Origin: Lachnobacterium bovis
GTDB lineage: Bacteria; Bacillota; Clostridia; Lachnospirales; Lachnospiraceae
Assembly: GCF_900111325.1 (NCBI RefSeq)
Contig: NZ_FOGW01000004.1
Span: 136,108-200,107, forward strand
Direction of reading: 5' to 3'
DNA length: 64,000 nucleotides
Position numbers and translations under genes: made by a program. Shown here piece after piece: positions 43,861 through 52,860 of the stretch (the first letter of the stretch is position 1; each line of letters starts with the position of its first letter). The notes beneath the pieces are model-generated. The model ran no database searches and was not told the DNA's origin. It saw nothing but the letters and a program-made list of their open reading frames with translations.

Positions 43861-45078
43861 CTAAACATCATTAAAAACTTTCTTTTCCTTTAGCTGTCTT
43901 TTATTTTCATACATCTTCTTATCTGCTCTTTCAAAAACTGCCTGATAATCATCATCTTTCTCTACAATATATTCATCCATTCCCCATGCTACAACTACTC
44001 CATTTATTTCCGTATTGTTCATTACCATTCTTGAAAATGTCTTAGTTAAGTATTCTCTATTTAAGTAATCGCGTCCTTGTAATACTGCAACGAACTCATC
44101 TCCACCTACTCTAAATATTGGACTATGAGCAAATACATTACAAATTAATTTACAACCATCTTTTATATATTTATCTCCGCAATCATGTCCTAGCTCATCG
44201 TTTATCTTCTTTAAATTATTTAAATCAAATACTATGACTGCAAATTGCAAACCTTCTTTATTTTCTATACGTTTATTAAGTACTTTCTCGTATTCAAAAT
44301 ACGAATGTTTACTATGAACTCCGGTAAGTGCATCAACAAAAGCTATTTTTCTAGTTTTTTCCAATTCCTCATATTGCTTTTTTTCATGTTCTAATAATCT
44401 TTTTAATCTCCTATTACTTTCTTTTTTTTCATCCTCTAAAACAAATGAATGCAATAAACTAGTTCCAATTGTATAACCTATAGTCGAAAGTGGTAATTTA
44501 TCTACATAAAATTGCATCACCCCAAACACTGTAAGCAATAGGCCAACGCCTCCAACTACACGAAACCTGTAATTATTTTTTTGCTTTCTAGAAACATAAA
44601 ATGCCAACATACTAGAACTAAAATACAAAACAACCTCAATTGTTACCAAAACATTCCTCATTACCTTCGGAACATAAACACCATCTAATGTAAACTTAAA
44701 AAATATTGGATGGAAGAAATTAACAATCAACAATATTATTGTAACTATAGCTGCTAAAGCACCAGACTTCATTATTATTGTGCCAATTTTATCTTCTGTT
44801 TTCAAATAAATAACTACGTACCTTGTCCATAGATATAAAACTGTTGACAATGTAATAAAATAAAGCACTGTATCTATATAACAAAGTGCTACTAGATGAT
44901 ATTCATACAGCACCCCCCACATTGTGTCTGTTATTAAAAAAACAACAACTGCACACAAATAGTGTCTATATGGGCCAACATCTTCTAATATTTCAAAATA
45001 ATCGTCTTTAACAAACACATCATAATTACAAATAACTATCAAAATAATTGTCAATAACGCATAACTAGAATAATACAT
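43861..45078 (-). CDS. Membrane diguanylate cyclase
   Basis: Seven or so membrane segments in the first 210 residues, then a GGDEF domain (about 235-400) beginning DALTGVHSKHSYFEYE with an intact FRVGGDEFVAVL and FDLNNLKKINDELGHDCGD. It should make c-di-GMP. No RxxD inhibitory site is visible five residues upstream of GGDEF. Length (405) and layout match the degenerate protein at 5036-6253. Confidence 0.9.
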   Translation of the reverse strand: MYYSSYALLTIILIVICNYDVFVKDDYFEILEDVGPYRHYLCAVVVFLITDTMWGVLYEYHLVALCYIDTVLYFITLSTVLYLWTRYVVIYLKTEDKIGTIIMKSGALAAIVTIILLIVNFFHPIFFKFTLDGVYVPKVMRNVLVTIEVVLYFSSSMLAFYVSRKQKNNYRFRVVGGVGLLLTVFGVMQFYVDKLPLSTIGYTIGTSLLHSFVLEDEKKESNRRLKRLLEHEKKQYEELEKTRKIAFVDALTGVHSKHSYFEYEKVLNKRIENKEGLQFAVIVFDLNNLKKINDELGHDCGDKYIKDGCKLICNVFAHSPIFRVGGDEFVAVLQGRDYLNREYLTKTFSRMVMNNTEINGVVVAWGMDEYIVEKDDDYQAVFERADKKMYENKRQLKEKKVFNDV

Positions 45079-45098
45079 TTTCTTCCTCCATTTTAGGT

Positions 45099-45224
45099 TT
45101 ACTTTGTCAGCAACTGGTTTGTCTTTTCTACCATTTCACCTATTCTACCAGCTTGTGATGCAACTTCTTCTGTATTGTAAGCATTGCTTTCTGCCATTTG
45201 TCTGATTGAAACAAATTGTCTATT
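45099..45224 (-). pseudogene. C-terminal remnant of a methyl-accepting chemotaxis protein
   Basis: On the minus strand the frame reads RQFVSIRQMAESNAYNTEEV and continues ASQAGRIGEMVEKTNQLLTK before TAA (45099-45101), which is the usual end of short clostridial chemoreceptors. Just upstream the frame is closed by TAG, and a second frame there reads TVDINQNIAEKYKRVE, suggesting a frameshift. The rest of the receptor is gone. Confidence 0.75.
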
Positions 45225-45289
45225 CTACTCTCTTATACTTTTCGGCAATATTCTGATTAATATCAACTGTTCTCATAAATTTGGTTGAT

Positions 45290-46126
45290 TTATAAAATTT
45301 CAATTTTTCCTTCTGCTTTAGAATCGTCAATAATCACTTCTTCTACAGATTTAACTTTTATTATTCCACTCTTTGGATTCTTTATGCTTATTACATCAGA
45401 ATTTATTGTAGCTTCAACTTCTGATTTTTCAAATGAAAGATCTGTATCTATCATTTTACAATTAATCATTTTTAAATTTTTACAATAACATAAAGGCTGT
45501 GTTCCAATTATTGTACAATTTTCAAATGTAACATTTTCACAGTACCAAGCTAAATACTCTCCTTTGATTACACTATTTTTTATAGTCACATTATTAGCAT
45601 GCCAAAATGCATCTTTTGTGTCAAAATTACAGTTTTTAAATACAGAATCTGTTATATATTGGAATGAATATTTTCCTTTTAATGATACATTATCAAAATT
45701 TAATTTATTTGATCTCATCATAAAATATTCACTTTGTGCTGATGAATTTTTCATTTCAATATCATTAACTGACCATCCAAATTCTGGTGATATAATATCT
45801 GAATTTTCAATTCGTACATTTGAACACTCTCTAAGTGCTTTAATGCCGTGGAGTTTGGAGTCTGAAATTGTAACATCATTTGTATACCATAATGCTGCTC
45901 GACAATTTTCAGTCATTTCACTATCTTTTATAATAAGATTATCATCATGCCAAAAAGGATATCTTAGATTGAAATAACAATTATTTATTTTTATATTTTT
46001 ACTTTCTTTTAATGCACTTTCTCCATCAGCTGGACCATCAAATTTACAATTATCAACTTCAATTCCATCACTTGCGTATAATGCTCTTTCCTCGTCGAAA
46101 ACTTTACCTTGTATTAATTTGCTCAT
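45290..46126 (-). CDS. DUF3737 family right-handed beta-helix protein
   Basis: A 278-residue protein made of about 20-residue repeats with patterns such as NCYFNLRYPFWHDDNL and DSKLHGIKALRECSN, predicting a right-handed parallel beta-helix. It matches the DUF3737 family, whose function is unknown. No signal peptide, so cytoplasmic. It lies between the MCP remnant and the AIM24-like gene, with its own leader. Confidence 0.88.
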   Translation of the reverse strand: MSKLIQGKVFDEERALYASDGIEVDNCKFDGPADGESALKESKNIKINNCYFNLRYPFWHDDNLIIKDSEMTENCRAALWYTNDVTISDSKLHGIKALRECSNVRIENSDIISPEFGWSVNDIEMKNSSAQSEYFMMRSNKLNFDNVSLKGKYSFQYITDSVFKNCNFDTKDAFWHANNVTIKNSVIKGEYLAWYCENVTFENCTIIGTQPLCYCKNLKMINCKMIDTDLSFEKSEVEATINSDVISIKNPKSGIIKVKSVEEVIIDDSKAEGKIEIL

Positions 46127-46261
46127 TCTATACCTCTTTCCTATGTTAAAAATTTTTCAAATTATCAATCTTATGTAATTATAAAACTAACTACTATTTA
46201 AATTTTAGTCTCCTTTTATCATATATCGGTTTTTATTTTATATGATAATCTTGTTTTTTAT

Positions 46262-46302
46262 GAAAAAAGGTTGCTATAGAATACTTTTCTATAATAGCAA
46301 CC
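46262..46302 (-). terminator. Terminator of the AIM24-like gene
   Basis: GGTTGCTAT and ATAGCAACC, with inner AGAA/TTCT pairing, form a strong stem followed on the minus strand by TTTTTTC. Confidence 0.92.
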
Positions 46303-46329
46303 CCTTTTGTATATCTCTTAGTATATCTT

Positions 46330-47136
46330 TTATTTACGATTATTTGCAGGCATTGGTGGTGCTGTAAATAAATGATCTGTTGGAGCAACAGGACTCATTA
46401 ATAATTTACCTGTACCTCTATACACATTTACAAGACCTTCTCCACTAGCTGCTGATCCAACTAATGTCTTAGTTGTTCTTTCAACTGTAAATTCAAGATT
46501 AGATGACCAACAAACTGCAAGGTTACCATCTATTTTAATTGTTTCGTTATGAAGCTCAACCTCAATCAATTCATCATATGGAACGTTACTTTCTAATGCT
46601 GCTATTCCTGTTCCTGATAAACTAAGATTAAACAAACCTTCTCCACCTAATACGGCAGATGAAATATGTTTTCTTGCAACAACGTTTGAATTAACTGTTC
46701 CGGAACATGCATAAAACATACCATCTTCAACTGTAATTCCTTGATTCCATTCCGCTACATCTATTAAAATAATATGTTTATATGTAGGCTCAAGTACCAA
46801 TAAACCATCGCCTGTATATTCTGGTTTAATTGCAGATTCCCCTGTTACAGAACCCTTCATCATTTTTCCAAAAAAATCACCTACACCATTAACTCCTGTT
46901 GAGACGTTAATATCGCCTCCCATCCATTGCATTGAACCAGCCTGAATTCTTGCATTATGATTATTATTAATTTCAATAGCAAGTTGTCTTCTTCTGATTC
47001 CCATTTTCCCCATAAAATACTCTGCTTCCGCATTCCATGGGGATACACTACAATCCTTCATATACTCTAATACATGAAAATTTCCCTTATTTGCGACAAA
47101 TTTTCTGTTATCGTTTTCTAAATTGCAAATATCCAT
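46330..47136 (-). CDS. AIM24 family protein
   Basis: A 268-residue beta-rich protein of the AIM24 (TIGR00266-like) family, with repeated pattern blocks such as ARIQAGSMQWMGGDI, EYTGDGLLVLEPTYKHI and LGGEGLFNLSLSGTGIAAL. The family is widespread in bacteria and in mitochondria (where it helps inner-membrane organisation), but its bacterial role is unknown. No signal peptide. Confidence 0.88.
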   Translation of the reverse strand: MDICNLENDNRKFVANKGNFHVLEYMKDCSVSPWNAEAEYFMGKMGIRRRQLAIEINNNHNARIQAGSMQWMGGDINVSTGVNGVGDFFGKMMKGSVTGESAIKPEYTGDGLLVLEPTYKHIILIDVAEWNQGITVEDGMFYACSGTVNSNVVARKHISSAVLGGEGLFNLSLSGTGIAALESNVPYDELIEVELHNETIKIDGNLAVCWSSNLEFTVERTTKTLVGSAASGEGLVNVYRGTGKLLMSPVAPTDHLFTAPPMPANNRK

Positions 47137-47209
47137 CTTCTTCTCCTTTTTTCACTATATATTCATATAAATTCTTCATTCACTACGTGATTTTCACTAC
47201 ATGATTATA

Positions 47210-48157
47210 TTATCCTCTTTTCCCACCTATGCCATTACCTGCTTCATATAATTTATCTTTATCTTTAGAATGACTCAAATAAGCATGGCTATGATCATCA
47301 TATATAGATAACCAATAGTATGTGTATGTTCCGTCTTTATCTTTCTTTTTGAAAATGATATTTTCTTCTGAAAAACCATAATAATCCAAATCAGAAACGA
47401 TATCTCCCTCTGAATTCCATACAACCCAACTGCTTCCTTTAGGTGCATACTCAGATTTTTCACTTGCTCTTGCAATACCAATATATTTTGCGCTATTGCT
47501 ATCGTCTACCCATTTACCTTTAAATAATTCAAAAACCTGATCTAATGTAGGATTACCTTTATTTAGTTCATTTTGAACTTCAGAGGAAATCACAAAAGAC
47601 TCACCATTTAAATCTGCAAGTTTCTTCGCAAGCTCATAAATTCTTTTTCTTGTGATCATTTCCGCTCTTGGATAAGTTATAAGTGGCTGCATAGAACCTC
47701 CCTCAAACGTAATTCCAGCCGCAAATGTATCTCTATCTTTTTGAGCTATCCATTTTCTTTGTTCATCTAAAAGTTTTTTCTTAGTACTTGCGCTTAATTT
47801 TGGATAAAGTCTCTTCCATATACTATTGATTTCATCTTCCCAAAGATAATATCTTTTACGTGCAACATCATTCATTTCACCTTGTTTCATATAACTAGTA
47901 TCTACATTATCGTATTCTTTACTCTTTGATTCTAGTTTTTCAAGTTCCGCCTGAAGACTACTTTCTTTTTTTACGGTACTCTTTTTGATGCTAGCTTCTT
48001 TTGAAGTACTTTTTTCACTAGTACAAGCTTCTGTAATTTTTTCACTTTTAGCTGTATTTTTTGAAGTTGTACTTTTAACTTCCTTTGAATTTTGACTACC
48101 ACAAGCACTAAGTGAAATACACAACGCTAGGCACGCTAATAAATATTTCTTCTTCAT
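47210..48157 (-). CDS. LprI/DUF1311-type lipoprotein
   Basis: A lipoprotein signal peptide ends in the lipobox LSAC (Cys at about residue 19). A Ser/Lys-rich spacer follows, then a DUF1311/LprI-like helical domain (about 75-180) with the characteristic LLDEQRKWIAQKDRD. LprI relatives inhibit lysozyme in mycobacteria, but this function is only suggested here. The last 110 residues form a separate beta-rich region with unclear identity. It is 20 bp downstream of the next small gene. Confidence 0.75.
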   Translation of the reverse strand: MKKKYLLACLALCISLSACGSQNSKEVKSTTSKNTAKSEKITEACTSEKSTSKEASIKKSTVKKESSLQAELEKLESKSKEYDNVDTSYMKQGEMNDVARKRYYLWEDEINSIWKRLYPKLSASTKKKLLDEQRKWIAQKDRDTFAAGITFEGGSMQPLITYPRAEMITRKRIYELAKKLADLNGESFVISSEVQNELNKGNPTLDQVFELFKGKWVDDSNSAKYIGIARASEKSEYAPKGSSWVVWNSEGDIVSDLDYYGFSEENIIFKKKDKDGTYTYYWLSIYDDHSHAYLSHSKDKDKLYEAGNGIGGKRG

Positions 48158-48177
48158 AAATGCTCCTCCAGTTTTTG

Positions 48178-48555
48178 CTATGAAATAATCAAATCAACAT
48201 ATACCTGTTCTCCATGTTTAACTTCTTGATTATATACATTTTTTCCGATAATTTCACGTAAATTTTTAATATCTTCTAATTCAGTAGATGCGAATTCTAA
48301 ATAACATACAACTGATTCTTCAACGTTAAGCTCATCGTAATAATCAGATATAAAACAATTATATTCTTCTAAAATATCTTCTAATGGAAATTGTGATATT
48401 TCACTTGCGTTCAATCCTTCTTCATGTTCAGGTTCTTGAATGAAACTCAAAGAAGTTACATAATGTGAACCATTACGATATATCCCCTCTTCAACCTTTG
48501 AATACTCACTATTATTTACATACTTTGTAGAATCATAGCTTTTTATTTCCCTCAT
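48178..48555 (-). CDS. Small acidic protein of unknown function
   Basis: A 125-residue acidic protein with no membrane segment or recognised domain. The start is ATG 48555, eight bases after GAGAGG; an in-frame ATG at 48561 is too close to that site. It sits between the ABC-F and LprI-like genes, same strand. Confidence 0.6.
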   Translation of the reverse strand: MREIKSYDSTKYVNNSEYSKVEEGIYRNGSHYVTSLSFIQEPEHEEGLNASEISQFPLEDILEEYNCFISDYYDELNVEESVVCYLEFASTELEDIKNLREIIGKNVYNQEVKHGEQVYVDLIIS

Positions 48556-48612
48556 ACGCATTTCCTCTCTTATTATTATTTTTCTTAACGCTAAATTTAA
48601 CACCTACTTAGA

Positions 48613-50169
48613 TTATATCACTTTTGTTGTCCATTTAGAACAGTCCCAAATATCTGTTGCAACATCATTATAAAACTCAGGTTCATGACAAACCATGATA
48701 ATACTACCTTTATATTCATTTAAGGCTCTTTTTAACTCTTCTTTAGCATCTACATCCAAATGATTAGTTGGCTCATCTAAAACCAAAAGATTAGATGGTC
48801 TGTTTAAAATTTTACATAAACGAACTTTAGCTTGTTCTCCACCTGATAACACTCTTATTTGGCTATCTATGTGCTTTGCTGTAAGACCACATTTTGCAAG
48901 AGCTGCACGAACCTCTGCCTGATTCATTGATGGGAATTCATCCCAAACTTCATCTATACAAGTTGAAGAATTATTATTTCCTGCCTCTTGTTCAAAATAT
49001 CCAATATCTAAGTTTTCACCAAGTTCAACCTTACCTGAAATAGGTTTAATTATGCTAAGCAAACTCTTTAAAAGAGTAGATTTACCGATACCATTTGCAC
49101 CCGTTAATACAATTCTACATCCACGCTCTATTTCAAAATTTAAAGGTGATGATAATGGCGTATCATATCCAATCACAAGATCTTTGGCTGTTATCATAAA
49201 TTTGCCTGGTGCTTTCGAATATAGAAAATTAAATTCTGGCTTTGGTTTTTCCACAACTTTTTCTATTCTATTCATCTTGTCTAGTTTTTTCTGTCTCGAC
49301 ATTGCCATATTTCTTGTTGAAATTCTAGCTTTATTTCTGGCTACAAAATCTTCTAATTCAGCAATTTCCTTTTGCTGACGTTTATATGCTGCTTCTTGCT
49401 GTGCCTGCTGCATTGCAAAAACTTCTTCAAAATGCGCATAACTTCCAGGATATCTATTTAATTTTCTATCATACATATGATAAATAATATTAATTACACT
49501 ATCCATAAATGGTACATCATGTGAAATTAAAATAAATGCATTTTCATATTCTTCTAAATACCTTTTAAGCCAAACAATATGTTCTTCATCTAAATAGTTA
49601 GTTGGCTCATCAAGCAATAATATTTCTGGTTTTTCTAAAAGAAGTTTAGCCAACAATACTTTTGTACGTTGACCACCAGATAATTCAGAAACATCATGAT
49701 CTAATCCTAAATCCATAAGACCTAATGCTCTAGCAACTTCCGAAACTTTAGAATCTATCATATAAAAATCATGTGCTTCTAAAAGTTCTTGGATTTCTCC
49801 AGTTTCTTCCATGTAAGCTGCCATTTCTTCATCAGTTGCTTCTGCCATCAAACCGTAGAGTTCATTAGCACGCGCTTCTAGTTGAAATAAAGAATCAAAT
49901 GCTGATTTTAATACATCTTCTATCGTCATTCCTGGATTCAAAACAGCATGTTGATCTAAATATCCAACACGAACATTTTTATTCCATTCGATTTTGCCCT
50001 CATCAGGTTGCATTTTGCCTGTTATGATACTCATGAATGTTGATTTACCCTCACCATTTGCACCAACAAGACCAATGTGTTCACCTTTTAAAAGGCGAAA
50101 ACTAACATCATCAAAAATCTGACGATCTCCAAAACCGTGTGTTAAGTGTTCTACATTTAATACGCTCAT
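48613..50169 (-). CDS. ABC-F family ATPase
   Basis: Two ABC ATPase domains with no membrane segments. Walker A motifs are GANGEGKST and GANGIGKST, signature motifs LSGGQRTK and LSGGEQAK, and a charged linker lies between (about residues 240-330). ABC-F proteins act on the ribosome. The C-terminal half and length (518) look YbiT-like. It lies 22 bp downstream of feoAB, possibly co-transcribed. Confidence 0.92.
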   Translation of the reverse strand: MSVLNVEHLTHGFGDRQIFDDVSFRLLKGEHIGLVGANGEGKSTFMSIITGKMQPDEGKIEWNKNVRVGYLDQHAVLNPGMTIEDVLKSAFDSLFQLEARANELYGLMAEATDEEMAAYMEETGEIQELLEAHDFYMIDSKVSEVARALGLMDLGLDHDVSELSGGQRTKVLLAKLLLEKPEILLLDEPTNYLDEEHIVWLKRYLEEYENAFILISHDVPFMDSVINIIYHMYDRKLNRYPGSYAHFEEVFAMQQAQQEAAYKRQQKEIAELEDFVARNKARISTRNMAMSRQKKLDKMNRIEKVVEKPKPEFNFLYSKAPGKFMITAKDLVIGYDTPLSSPLNFEIERGCRIVLTGANGIGKSTLLKSLLSIIKPISGKVELGENLDIGYFEQEAGNNNSSTCIDEVWDEFPSMNQAEVRAALAKCGLTAKHIDSQIRVLSGGEQAKVRLCKILNRPSNLLVLDEPTNHLDVDAKEELKRALNEYKGSIIMVCHEPEFYNDVATDIWDCSKWTTKVI

Positions 50170-50191
50170 TTATAAATATCCTTTCAAATTA

Positions 50192-52549
50192 CTAACATAC
50201 TAACATTCCAACAAAATGTACTAAAAATGCCACAATCCACGCAACTACGCATTGGAAAATAACCATTTTAAGAGCTGATAATCTACCTGATTCTTTTTTT
50301 ACTGTTGCAACTGCTGCAACACATGGTGTATATAACAAGCAAAAAATAAGAAAAGTGAATGCACTTAATCCAGTTAAACCTGTTTTAATTCCACCTGTTC
50401 CACCAAAAAGTACTGTTAAAGTTGAAACAACACTTTCTTTTGCTAAAAATCCTGAAATCAATGCAGTAACAGCTTTCCAATTTCCGAAACCAAGTGGTGC
50501 AAAAATTGGTGATATTCCACCTGCAATCACTGCTAAAATACTATCTTCCGAATCTTTTACCATCTTAAATGATAAATTGAAATTCTGTAAGAACCAAACA
50601 ACGATTGTTCCTATAAAAATCACTGTAAATGCTCTTTGAATAAAATCTTTCGCTTTATCCCACATAAGCAAACTTACATTTTTTATTCCTGGTAATCTAT
50701 AGTTTGGAAGCTCCATAACAAAAGGTACTGCTTCTCCTTTAAAAAATGTGTTTTTACCAAGAATCGATAATAAAATAGCTACTATAATACCAGTTAAATA
50801 TAACGTAATCATTACAAGTGGTGCATATTTAGGGAAAAAAGCTGCCGCAAAAAATGAATAAATTGGCATCTTAGCACTACAGCTCATAAATGGAATTAAA
50901 ATACGAGTCATTTTTCTATCTCTATCTGATGGCAATGTACGTGTCGCCATAATTGCTGGAACACTACATCCAAAACCTATAAGCATAGGCACAATACTTC
51001 TTCCTGAAAGTCCAATTTTTCTAAGTAATTTATCCATTACAAAGGCCACTCTTGCCATGTAACCACTGTCTTCAAGTAATGACAAGAAGAAATACAAAAT
51101 AACAATAATTGGGACAAAACTTAAAACAGAACCAACTCCTGTACAAATTCCATCCGTAATCAAAGAATGAATTGGTTTTGCAACATCAGACGCAGTAAGT
51201 AATGCGTCAATTTTATCCGTTATAAAAGAAATAATATCTTCTAATATACCTTGCAAAAATGCACCAATCACATTAAATGTCAAGTAAAATACAACAAGCA
51301 TTATTCCTATAAATGCAGGTATAGCTGTCCATTTTCCTGTAAAAAATTTATCTAACTGTTTACTTCTAAGCTGTTCTTTACTTGCTTTAGGTTTGATTAC
51401 AGTTTGACTACAAATACGACGTATAAAAGTAAATCTCATATCTGCAATCGCAGCCGCTCTGTCAAGACCTCTTTCCTCTTCCATCTGGCAAACAATTTTT
51501 TCAAGAGTTTCAAGATCATTTTTATGTAAATCTAAAGCATCTTTAACTAAAGTATCACCTTCCATTATCTTACTAGCAGCAAACCTGATTGGAATATCTG
51601 CTTTTTCAACATGATCTTCAATAATACTCATAATAGCATGCATCGCTCTGTGAACAGCTCCACCATGATCTTCTTTATCACAAAAATCTTCACGACCTGG
51701 TTTTTCGTCATATTTTGCAATATGCAAAGCGTGAGCTATAAGCTCATCTACACCTTCATTTTTGGCTGCAGAAATTGGAACTACTGGTACCTGTATTAAT
51801 TTTTCTAAAAGATTGATATTAATCGATCCACCATTTCCTTTTACTTCATCCATCATATTTAAAGCTATAACCATCGGAATATTTAGTTCTAATAATTGCA
51901 TTGTCAAATATAAATTTCGCTCTATATTCGTAGCATCCACAATATTGATTATTGCTGAAGGTTTCTCCTCTAATACGAATTTTCTCGATACAACTTCTTC
52001 GCTTGTATAAGGAGACATAGAATAAATTCCTGGTAAATCAACAACTTCTGTTTCTAAATGTCCTTTTATAGAACCACTTTTTCTATCAACGGTAACACCC
52101 GGAAAATTACCTACGTGTTGATTTGATCCAGTTAATTGGTTAAAAAGAGTTGTTTTACCACAGTTTTGATTACCCACTAATGCAAAAGTAAGTTTACCTT
52201 TTTTTACTTTTTCCCCACTATGTTCTTTATGATAATCATGTGTCTTAAATTCTTCACCAATTGAAGGATGTGGAATATCTTTTTTCAATTCTTTCTTTAT
52301 TTTTTCACTGATTTCTTCAGTGTTTCTTACGTTTTCAATTTCAATTTTTTCAGCATCAGCTAAACGAATAGTTAATGAATATCCTGAAACAATAAGTTCC
52401 ATTGGATCTCCTAATGGTGCATATTTAACTAATGACACTTCACTTCCTGGAATCATACCCATATCAAGAAAATGCTGTCGTAAAGCACCATTTCCGCCTA
52501 CACTTTTTATAATTGCTGATTCCCCAATTTTAAGCTCTCTTAAATTCAT
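50192..52549 (-). CDS. feoB: Ferrous iron transporter, FeoA-FeoB fusion
   Basis: Residues 1-75 are a FeoA-type SH3-like domain (GGNGALRQHFLDMGMIPGSEV). The rest is FeoB: GTPase motifs GNQNCGKT, DLPG and LNMMDE, then about eight to ten membrane segments including the two Gate regions with conserved Cys (GFGCSVPAIMATR, LYTPCVAAVA). It imports Fe2+ under anaerobic conditions. The fused arrangement is known in some Firmicutes. Length is 785 residues. No FeoC gene is visible. Confidence 0.95.
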   Translation of the reverse strand: MNLRELKIGESAIIKSVGGNGALRQHFLDMGMIPGSEVSLVKYAPLGDPMELIVSGYSLTIRLADAEKIEIENVRNTEEISEKIKKELKKDIPHPSIGEEFKTHDYHKEHSGEKVKKGKLTFALVGNQNCGKTTLFNQLTGSNQHVGNFPGVTVDRKSGSIKGHLETEVVDLPGIYSMSPYTSEEVVSRKFVLEEKPSAIINIVDATNIERNLYLTMQLLELNIPMVIALNMMDEVKGNGGSININLLEKLIQVPVVPISAAKNEGVDELIAHALHIAKYDEKPGREDFCDKEDHGGAVHRAMHAIMSIIEDHVEKADIPIRFAASKIMEGDTLVKDALDLHKNDLETLEKIVCQMEEERGLDRAAAIADMRFTFIRRICSQTVIKPKASKEQLRSKQLDKFFTGKWTAIPAFIGIMLVVFYLTFNVIGAFLQGILEDIISFITDKIDALLTASDVAKPIHSLITDGICTGVGSVLSFVPIIVILYFFLSLLEDSGYMARVAFVMDKLLRKIGLSGRSIVPMLIGFGCSVPAIMATRTLPSDRDRKMTRILIPFMSCSAKMPIYSFFAAAFFPKYAPLVMITLYLTGIIVAILLSILGKNTFFKGEAVPFVMELPNYRLPGIKNVSLLMWDKAKDFIQRAFTVIFIGTIVVWFLQNFNLSFKMVKDSEDSILAVIAGGISPIFAPLGFGNWKAVTALISGFLAKESVVSTLTVLFGGTGGIKTGLTGLSAFTFLIFCLLYTPCVAAVATVKKESGRLSALKMVIFQCVVAWIVAFLVHFVGMLVC

Positions 52550-52655
52550 TTATTTTTCCTTCCTTTGAGGATTTATTATTAATTTTACTATTACTTTATT
52601 TATAAAAATTACACATTATTCTAGCACAATTTTCACTTTTCGTCTATTACAAGAC

Positions 52656-52697
52656 TAAAAAAAGAACTACTCCAACTATTACAATTGAAGTAGTTCT
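52656..52697 (-). terminator. Terminator of the YjeM-like gene
   Basis: AGAACTACT and AGTAGTTCT form the outer stem with partial inner pairing, followed on the minus strand by seven T. Confidence 0.9.
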
Positions 52698-52780
52698 AAA
52701 TAGGGTATTATAGTTATTATTTTTATTTATAATTTAATATTATCTTTCTTAAAAAACTTGTTTTATTATCTATGCTTAAT

Positions 52781-52860
52781 TTTCTGTTTTTGATTTTTAA
52801 TTTTCTGTTTCGATTTTTAATTTTCTGTTTCGATTTTCAATCCTTTGTTTTGATTTCTAA
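52781..52860. repeat. 20-bp tandem repeat overlapping the stop codon of the YjeM-like gene
   Basis: Four degenerate 20-bp units (ttttctgtttcgatttttaa type) start at 52781, 52801, 52821 and 52841. The TAA stop of the permease gene (52817-52819) lies at the end of unit two, and each unit repeats the same last codons and stop pattern. Confidence 0.8.
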
